Below are positions 20,808-25,867 of a stretch of 25,867 bases of DNA, one piece after another. Source of the DNA: an uncultured Bacilli bacterium (GTDB lineage: Bacteria > Bacillota_I > Bacilli_A > RF39 > UBA660); contig CANRCS010000003.1 of the NCBI GenBank assembly GCA_947629195.1, positions 1 through 25,867 on the forward strand, written 5' to 3'. Both the position numbers and the translations under genes were made by a program. Positions within the stretch are counted from its first letter, which is position 1. Each line of letters opens with the position of its first letter. The notes beneath the pieces were generated by a model. It searched no databases and had not been told where the DNA came from. It worked only from the letters and a program-made list of their open reading frames with translations.

Positions 20808-21194
20808 TTATAAATTCTCTTTTACAAACATAGCTAGGTTAATATCTGCTGAAGCTAAATCATAATTTAATAAGTCATTTTTACTAACCCATTTATATTC
20901 CAAATGGTCATGTAGTTTAATTGTTCCATTAATATAATTACATTTATATAATTTTAAGTCTACTTCTTTTTCTGGATATTTAAAAATATTATTTGTAACA
21001 AATTCTTTTGCCTTAACATCAATTTCAAATTCTTCTTTAATTTCTCTTTCAATTGCTTTTAATTCACTTTCATTTTCTTTTACCTTACCACCTGGAAATT
21101 CCCACTTTCCTAATACATTTTTATCACCAGTAGAACGCTTCGCAATTAAAAACTTTCCATCATTTTCAATTAATGCAGCTACAACTTTAATCAT
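20808..21194 (-). CDS. MutT-like Nudix hydrolase
   Basis: A 128-residue MutT-type enzyme and the only minus-strand protein gene. Early VVAALIENDGKFLIAKRS and GKWEFPGGKVKENES match the 8-oxo-dGTP diphosphatase/CTP pyrophosphohydrolase group that cleans the nucleotide pool. The Nudix box is G-x5-E-x7-REIKEEFEI; the usual Gly near its end is Glu, while the metal-binding EE pair is kept, so activity is likely. SD GGTGAT lies 5 bases before the ATG (on the - strand, just beyond 21194). It is divergent from nrtR with overlapping promoters. The substrate is not certain. Confidence 0.88.
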   Translation of the reverse strand: MIKVVAALIENDGKFLIAKRSTGDKNVLGKWEFPGGKVKENESELKAIEREIKEEFEIDVKAKEFVTNNIFKYPEKEVDLKLYKCNYINGTIKLHDHLEYKWVSKNDLLNYDLASADINLAMFVKENL

Positions 21195-21211
21195 TTCAAA
21201 TCACCAAATAG

Positions 21212-21240
21212 ATTGTATCATATACACATACTTTTAACAA
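21212..21240 (-). promoter_or_regulatory. Promoter of the mutT-like gene
   Basis: On the - strand, -35 TTGTTA (21240-21235), 17-bp spacer, -10 TACAAT (21217-21212) with extended TGA. Confidence 0.6.
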
Positions 21241-21264
21241 ATTCAATAAGATTTATGTTATAAT
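21234..21264 (+). promoter_or_regulatory. Promoter of nrtR
   Basis: -10 TATAAT (21259-21264) has extended TGT (21256-21258). -35 TTAACA (21234-21239) has a long 19-bp spacer. The -35 overlaps that of the divergent mutT-like gene, so the two may compete or be co-regulated. ATGTTATAA here resembles site 3 at the NAD promoter. Confidence 0.5.
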
Positions 21265-21289
21265 CAAAGTATAAAAAAGAGGTGTAAAA

Positions 21290-22120
21290 ATGCAAAAAGA
21301 ATATAATAGTGAAGAAGAATTTTTAAAAAATTATAATCCAGATGAATTTGAAAAATTATCTATGACAACAGATATAATAATTTTTAGTGTTTCTAATAAA
21401 GAACAAAACAATTATAGAAAATTAGGTGAAAAAAGTTTAAGTGTTTTATTAGTTAAAAGAAATGATTATCCTTTTAAAGACATGTGGTGTTTACCAGGTG
21501 GATTTCTAGATGTTAAAAATGAAACATTAGATGAAGCAGCATCAAGAATATTAACCCTTGAAACAAATATTCATGATATATATATAGAACAGTTATACAC
21601 ATTTAGTGATATAAATAGAGACCCAAGAATGAGAGTAGTATCTACATCATATATGGCATTAATTGATAAAAACAGATTAAAAGATAAATTATCATGCAAT
21701 GCTTCATGGTTTGACATAAGTTATACAGAAGATGATAATAATATAGATGTAGTTTTAAATAATGGAAATGAAATAATAACTTTTAAAATTAAAAAAACAT
21801 TAAAAGAATTAACAACAGATAGATATAAATACACGATTGCAGCAAATGATAAATTAGCTTTTGACCATCCATTAGTTATAGTATCAGGATTATCAAGACT
21901 TAAAAATAAATTAGAGTATACAGATATAGTATTTAATATGATGCCAGAATATTTTACCTTAGGAGAATTACAACAAGTATATGAAGTTATTTTAGGAAAA
22001 GAATTATTAGACCCTGCATTTAGAAGAATTATTGCGAATAAGGTTGTTAAAACTTCTAAAGTTCAAACAGGTGGAGGACATAGACCATCTGCACTATTCA
22101 AGTATAAAAAGAAGATTTAA
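21290..22120 (+). CDS. nrtR: NrtR-type transcriptional repressor (inactive Nudix domain + winged helix)
   Basis: A 276-residue protein. The N-terminal Nudix-fold domain (about 25-165) has SVLLVKRNDYPFKDMWCLPGGF, but the catalytic box is ruined: where REUxEExGU is expected it reads RILTLETNI, losing key metal-binding Glu residues. This is typical of NrtR, which senses ADP-ribose instead of cleaving it. The C-terminal winged helix (about 215-276) has YFTLGELQQVYEVILG, FRRIIANKV and GHRPSALFKYK, matching the NrtR DNA-binding domain. Known role: represses NAD metabolism genes and is released by ADP-ribose. The target here is inferred to be the operon at 10392 onward. SD AAGAGGTG (21277-21284). 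The next gene starts at the very next base. Confidence 0.9.
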   Translation: MQKEYNSEEEFLKNYNPDEFEKLSMTTDIIIFSVSNKEQNNYRKLGEKSLSVLLVKRNDYPFKDMWCLPGGFLDVKNETLDEAASRILTLETNIHDIYIEQLYTFSDINRDPRMRVVSTSYMALIDKNRLKDKLSCNASWFDISYTEDDNNIDVVLNNGNEIITFKIKKTLKELTTDRYKYTIAANDKLAFDHPLVIVSGLSRLKNKLEYTDIVFNMMPEYFTLGELQQVYEVILGKELLDPAFRRIIANKVVKTSKVQTGGGHRPSALFKYKKKI

Positions 22121-22627
22121 ATGAAAAATAAAACATTGAAAGTAAATCATGAATTAGAACCAATATATAATCATAACTCAAAAATATTAATATTAGGTTC
22201 AATTCCTTCTCCAAAGTCTAGAGAATATGGTTTTTATTATGCACATCCACAAAATAAATTTTGGAAAGTTTTATCATCCATTTTAAATAAAGAAATTGAA
22301 AATAACACAGAAAGCAAAATATCTTTTTTACTAGATAACAAAATAGCTTTATGGGATGTAATTAGTTCATGTAATATAGTTGGTGCACAAGATACAAGTA
22401 TTAAAAATGTGAAAGTAAACGACATAGACAAAATCATTAATAACTCAAATGTTAAAATAATATTTACAACAGGTAAAAAAGCAGATGAACTTTATATGAG
22501 ATATTGTTATCCTAAAACTAAAATTAAATCTATATATTTGCCATCTACTTCACCAGCAAATTGTGCGAATTACTCATTAGAACAACTAATTGAAAAGTAT
22601 AAAATTATTTTGGACTATTTAAAATAA
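22121..22627 (+). CDS. DNA-deoxyinosine (hypoxanthine-DNA) glycosylase, UDG superfamily
   Basis: A 168-residue glycosylase of the uracil-DNA glycosylase fold. Motif 1 region: ILILGSIPSPKSRE, then YYAHPQNKFWKVL. A middle ALWDVISSC and the final LPSTSPAN (DNA-intercalation loop region) are the marks of the hypoxanthine-DNA glycosylase family (UDG family 6). It removes deaminated adenine from DNA. It has no gap from nrtR and only a weak AAGAAG as SD, so it is translationally coupled to the repressor. With the neighbouring MutT-like enzyme it suggests protection against damaged purines. Confidence 0.87.
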   Translation: MKNKTLKVNHELEPIYNHNSKILILGSIPSPKSREYGFYYAHPQNKFWKVLSSILNKEIENNTESKISFLLDNKIALWDVISSCNIVGAQDTSIKNVKVNDIDKIINNSNVKIIFTTGKKADELYMRYCYPKTKIKSIYLPSTSPANCANYSLEQLIEKYKIILDYLK

Positions 22628-22681
22628 ATACTGATTACTATTTTTTAATTTATTCACATATAAATTAATAGGTGAGTTTAT

Positions 22682-24049
22682 ATGTTGAATATTAAGACAA
22701 ATTCCAAGTTAGTTTGCATGAATGATACATTTATAGCTATAAAGGGAATTGATAGTGATGGACATGATTATATAGAAGATGCAATTAAAAATGGAGCAAC
22801 TACAATCGTATGTGAAAGGGGAAGTTATCCTGTCAATACAATTTTAGTTAGTGATACAAAAAAATTTTTAACTGAATATTTATATACAAAATATTATAAT
22901 AAAATTAAAAATATTAAATTAATTGGTGTGACAGGTACAAATGGTAAGACAACAAGTTGTTTTTTAATATATCAAGCATTAAATAAATTAGGTATAAAAA
23001 CTGCTTATATTGGAACAATAGGTTTTTATATAGAAGATGAAGTAAGAGAATTAGAAAGAACTACTCCAGAATTATTAGACATATATAATATGTTGCTTGA
23101 GTGTAGTAAAAAAAATATAGAATATGTAGTAATGGAAGCAAGCAGTCATGCACTAGAATTATCAAGACTAGAAACTTTAATGTTCGATTTTGCAATTTTT
23201 ACAAATCTAACACAAGATCATTTAGATTTTCATAAGACATTTGATAATTATGCAAAAGCCAAACATAAATTATTTGAGAAAGTAAAACCCTATGGATATT
23301 CTATAATAAATATTGATGATAAGTATTATAAAAAAATAGAAAATAATAATACTAATAATATATATTATGGTTTCAAAGATTGTGATTATAAAATTATAAA
23401 CTATAGATATAATAATTTCAAAATGATATTCAAAGTGTCAATTAATAATAAAATTTACGAATTTAAAACAAAACTTTTAGGAAAATATAACATTTATAAC
23501 TTAATGAGTGTTATAATAGTTTTAAACAAATTAAATATAGAAATAGATAAAATTAAAGAGATAGTAGAAACATTAGATCATCCAAAAGGAAGGATGGATA
23601 CTATAAATTATAAAAACTCTTTAATAATAATTGATTATGCTCATACACCTGATGCTATATTTAATGCAATTAGTTCCGTAAAAGAATATACAAAAGGTAA
23701 GATTTATAGTATAATTGGTTGCGGTGGAAATAGGGATAAAACTAAAAGAAAAATTATGACATTTTATTCTACAATATTATCTGATAAAGTAATAATAACA
23801 TCAGATAATCCAAGATTTGAAGATATAAATGATATAGTTAATGATATGACTTCTAACATGATTAAAAATAATTATGAAGTTATAGTAGATAGAAAAGAAG
23901 CTATAATTAATGGTATAAAATTGCTTAAAGAAAATGATGTATTATTAATTTTAGGTAAAGGACACGAAAATTATCAAGTTATTAATGATATTAAATATCA
24001 TCATGATGATAAGGAATGTGTATTAGAATATATAGATAGGGTGAGTTAA
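22682..24049 (+). CDS. murE: UDP-MurNAc-L-Ala-D-Glu:meso-diaminopimelate ligase
   Basis: Adds the third residue of the peptidoglycan stem peptide in the cytoplasm. It is 455 residues, somewhat shorter than usual, with a clipped N-terminal domain in which the DSR substrate motif is replaced by NSKLV. The ATP loop GVTGTNGKTT is at 82-91, EASSHALELSR at 152-162, the probable carbamyl-Lys segment YAKAKHKLF at 190-198 and the late GKGHENYQ. DNPR at 375-378 is the signature for meso-diaminopimelate rather than lysine. SD AGGTGAG at 22669-22675. No clear promoter was found in the 54-bp gap before it. The stop abuts the mraY start. Confidence 0.94.
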   Translation: MLNIKTNSKLVCMNDTFIAIKGIDSDGHDYIEDAIKNGATTIVCERGSYPVNTILVSDTKKFLTEYLYTKYYNKIKNIKLIGVTGTNGKTTSCFLIYQALNKLGIKTAYIGTIGFYIEDEVRELERTTPELLDIYNMLLECSKKNIEYVVMEASSHALELSRLETLMFDFAIFTNLTQDHLDFHKTFDNYAKAKHKLFEKVKPYGYSIINIDDKYYKKIENNNTNNIYYGFKDCDYKIINYRYNNFKMIFKVSINNKIYEFKTKLLGKYNIYNLMSVIIVLNKLNIEIDKIKEIVETLDHPKGRMDTINYKNSLIIIDYAHTPDAIFNAISSVKEYTKGKIYSIIGCGGNRDKTKRKIMTFYSTILSDKVIITSDNPRFEDINDIVNDMTSNMIKNNYEVIVDRKEAIINGIKLLKENDVLLILGKGHENYQVINDIKYHHDDKECVLEYIDRVS

Positions 24050-25030
24050 ATGCTATTATTAACCAAAACAGTATTATCATTAATGATAGGATTTTTATTA
24101 GCAACATTATTTGGATTATTTTTAATACCACTATTAAAAAAATTAAATGTAAAACAAAGACTTAGTATTTATATGGAAGAAGCACATAGAAAAAAAAGTG
24201 GAACTCCTACAATGGGTGGTTTAATATTTTTAATTCCAACATTTTTAACTACAGTTATTTTGACCTTAATGGGTAAAATTGAAATAACTACAAATCTTAT
24301 AATAATTTTATTTGTTTTAGTAGGTTATGCAATTATTGGTTTCTTAGATGATTATTTGATTATTAAAAGACATGATAATAAGGGATTAACTGAAATACAA
24401 AAATTATTTGGTCAATTAGTAATGGCAATCATATTTTTCTTTATATATATGAAAACAGATGGGCAAACATCCCTAGTAATTTCGACCCTTGGAATAAATA
24501 TAGAACTAGGATGGCTTTATGGAGTATTTATATTGTTTGCCTTAATTGCAGGTTCTAATGCTGTTAATATAACAGATGGATTAGATGGATTAGCAGGCGG
24601 ATTATCTGCAATTGCATGTGTAGCATTTGGGTTAATTTCCTTTAGTGCAGGATTTGAAGACATTGGAATTTTCTGCTTTATACTATGTGGAACATTATTT
24701 GGATTTTTAGTATATAATATACACCCTGCTAAAATATTTATGGGTGATACTGGTTCACTTGCCCTAGGAGCTGTATTAGTTTCAATCGCAATATTAATAA
24801 GAAGAGAATTGACATTAGTAGTTGTTATGGGAGTTTTTATTATCGAAACATTAACAGTTATTTTACAAGTTATATGGTTAAAACTATTTAAAAAGCGTCT
24901 ATTTTTAATGACACCACTTCATCATCATTTTGAAAAATTAGGTTGGAGTGAGGTAGACATTGTTAAACTGTTTTGGGTTGTTGGACTTATTCTTAGTATG
25001 GCTGGAATATTCTTTGGAGTATGGTTATAA
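24050..25030 (+). CDS. mraY: Phospho-MurNAc-pentapeptide transferase
   Basis: An integral membrane enzyme that transfers phospho-MurNAc-pentapeptide from UDP to undecaprenyl phosphate, making lipid I. It is 326 residues with about ten hydrophobic helices. RKKSGTPTMGG is at 47-57, the DD pair at 100-101 (FLDDYLIIK), NITDGLDGLAGG at 173-184, MGDTGSLALG at 231-240 and PLHHHFEKLGW at 289-299: all family catalytic residues. It starts directly after murE (SD GGGTGAG inside murE). The usual murD/ftsW/murG genes do not follow; a terminator does, so the cell-wall cluster is fragmented here. Confidence 0.96.
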   Translation: MLLLTKTVLSLMIGFLLATLFGLFLIPLLKKLNVKQRLSIYMEEAHRKKSGTPTMGGLIFLIPTFLTTVILTLMGKIEITTNLIIILFVLVGYAIIGFLDDYLIIKRHDNKGLTEIQKLFGQLVMAIIFFFIYMKTDGQTSLVISTLGINIELGWLYGVFILFALIAGSNAVNITDGLDGLAGGLSAIACVAFGLISFSAGFEDIGIFCFILCGTLFGFLVYNIHPAKIFMGDTGSLALGAVLVSIAILIRRELTLVVVMGVFIIETLTVILQVIWLKLFKKRLFLMTPLHHHFEKLGWSEVDIVKLFWVVGLILSMAGIFFGVWL

Positions 25031-25037
25031 TTTATTA

Positions 25038-25063
25038 AAGTTTCTCGTAATGGGAAATTTTTT
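25038..25063 (+). terminator. Terminator of murE-mraY
   Basis: The stem TTTCTC / GGGAAA (25041-25046 with 25052-25057, one T-G pair) is followed by six Ts. Confidence 0.7.
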
Positions 25064-25072
25064 ATTTTATTA

Positions 25073-25101
25073 TTGATTTGAAAATCAAAAAGTAGTAGAA
25101 T
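25073..25101 (+). promoter_or_regulatory. Promoter of the gene at 25125
   Basis: -35 TTGATT (25073-25078), 17-bp spacer, -10 TAGAAT (25096-25101). Confidence 0.6.
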
Positions 25102-25124
25102 AACTAACCAAGTGGTGAATTACT

Positions 25125-25867
25125 ATGACTGATGATTTAAAAATAATAAAGAAGAAATATGGAGAAAAGATGTCAAAACTTTGTAGGAGACTTTTCCCAT
25201 CAATATTAGAAACAGAAGGTTTAATGTCCAAATTATTATTAGACAATTTTGATGCTAATCATCAATTATATGATGATATAGTTAATAATAATTTGGAGAT
25301 TAAATTTAAAAATTATTTAAATGAGGCAAATGATTTATTAAACAAACCAGAAAGAAAGATAAATGATATTAAATATACTCCAAAAGAATTATTTGATATG
25401 GCAGGATATATTTTATACGATGAATGTAGATGTGAAAAAGATATACAAAAATTTGAGAAATATTATGCAAATGATGAAGAATTATGTACCTTTAAAGGTG
25501 GAAGATTAAACAAGTGTAGAGTATTTTTTGCCGTAAAGAAAAACATTGATGAAATAAATAGAGAAAATTTTGAAACTCCACAAAGACAAGATGAATATGG
25601 CACATCAGTATTAAGTATCCAATTTACTAAAGATGGTACTAACACATTATCAATTAAAAATAGATATAACCATACAGTTAATAATCCAGATGCAACTTTT
25701 TCAAATAACCTAGATAATATAATGCCAGGATTAACGGATAGTTTTGAAAAGTATTATGGAATAGTTCAAAAATTTAAAAACAATAAATTCGAGTTACCTG
25801 GATATATAAGAGGAAATGATGGTAAAATTTATAAATATAATTATGAAATAGATAATATACATTATTG
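25125..25867 (+). CDS. Conserved protein of unknown function, 3'-partial
   Basis: Open from ATG 25125 to the window edge (247 complete codons) with no stop. SD GGTGA at 25114-25118. There is no signal peptide or membrane helix: it begins MTDDLKIIKKKYGEKMSKLC. Distinct blocks: ELFDMAGYILYDECRCE, LCTFKGGRLNKCRVFFAVKK, QDEYGTSVLSIQFTK, LSIKNRYNHTVNNPDATFS, NNLDNIMPGLTDSFEKYYG and LPGYIRGNDGKIYKY. The GGRL...VFFAVK and NRYNHTV...NNLDNI blocks look like a folded, conserved core, and I believe similar unnamed proteins occur in other gut Bacillota, but I know no function. It is an independent unit after the murE-mraY terminator. Confidence 0.75.
   Translation, partial: MTDDLKIIKKKYGEKMSKLCRRLFPSILETEGLMSKLLLDNFDANHQLYDDIVNNNLEIKFKNYLNEANDLLNKPERKINDIKYTPKELFDMAGYILYDECRCEKDIQKFEKYYANDEELCTFKGGRLNKCRVFFAVKKNIDEINRENFETPQRQDEYGTSVLSIQFTKDGTNTLSIKNRYNHTVNNPDATFSNNLDNIMPGLTDSFEKYYGIVQKFKNNKFELPGYIRGNDGKIYKYNYEIDNIHY

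Noticed and set aside
22628..22681. A terminator or promoter between the glycosylase gene and murE
   Set aside because: Only weak AT-rich pairings and a TATAAA without a plausible -35 are seen; the evidence is not enough to call either.
1..25867. Alternative genetic code with TGA as Trp
   Set aside because: TGG is used for Trp throughout, and the TGA at 907-909 is a sensible ATGA stop/start overlap at the end of a recognisable protein.
1..25867. tRNA or rRNA genes, CRISPR arrays, integrases or transposases
   Set aside because: The intergenic gaps were read and none shows a cloverleaf, rRNA sequence, regular spacer array or recombinase motifs.

Overview
The window comes from a very AT-rich, low-GC Gram-positive bacterium (Bacillota). 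The signs are A/T-ending codons throughout, GGTGAT/AAGGAG-type Shine-Dalgarno (SD) sites, TTGACA/TATAAT-like promoters often with an extended -10 (TGn), rho-independent terminators, and a meso-diaminopimelate-type MurE. TGA acts as a stop and TGG encodes Trp, so the code is standard. The lineage is probably an uncultured, gut-type member; this is an inference from composition and from several unnamed protein families. All genes but one lie on the + strand.

Layout. (1) 1-1859: the end of a 2-hydroxyacyl-CoA-dehydratase-like iron-sulfur protein, overlapping its activase. (2) 2002-4335: two unrelated membrane-anchored proteins of unknown function. A ~30-bp copy of the activase tail sits after the first, beside a terminator. 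(3) 4437-6777: the 23S rRNA m5U methyltransferase RlmD and another anchored unknown. (4) 6776-6956: a dense regulatory intergenic region with divergent promoters, two AATnATT-centred palindromes and a likely ~70-nt antisense-strand small RNA. (5) 6931-9907: a pseudouridine synthase, a DUF6020-like polytopic membrane protein and an ASCH-domain protein. (6) 9908-10390: a gene graveyard with a decayed fragment copied from the DUF6020-like gene, a promoter running straight into a terminator, and a frameshifted mini-ORF.

(7) 10392-19302 is the core: a nearly complete NAD salvage and recycling cluster. From one consensus promoter come nicotinamidase, nicotinate phosphoribosyltransferase, an ADP-ribose-type Nudix hydrolase, NAD synthetase, PRPP synthetase and NadD. 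A second promoter drives an ADP-ribosylglycohydrolase, PncC and NAD kinase. Together these could return both products of NAD breakdown, nicotinamide and ADP-ribose, to NAD: ADP-ribose gives ribose-5-phosphate, then PRPP, then NaMN. The likely regulator, an NrtR-type repressor with a ruined Nudix catalytic motif, lies at 21290-22120. A repeated ATGTTAwTAACA-like motif overlaps the main NAD promoter.

(8) 19303-20800 is the strongest candidate for something undescribed. Two paralogous structured RNAs, each with its own extended -10 promoter and terminator, flank a protein that looks like a split or permuted DUF6273/C-type-lectin-like domain. The copies share a 14-bp closing stem, a competing local hairpin and a GNRA-capped hairpin, and their 5' hairpins differ in sequence but keep a stem-loop.

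(9) 20808-22627: a MutT-like Nudix enzyme divergent from nrtR and a hypoxanthine-DNA glycosylase. (10) 22682-25030: murE-mraY for peptidoglycan synthesis. (11) 25125-end: the start of a conserved protein of unknown function, cut by the window edge.
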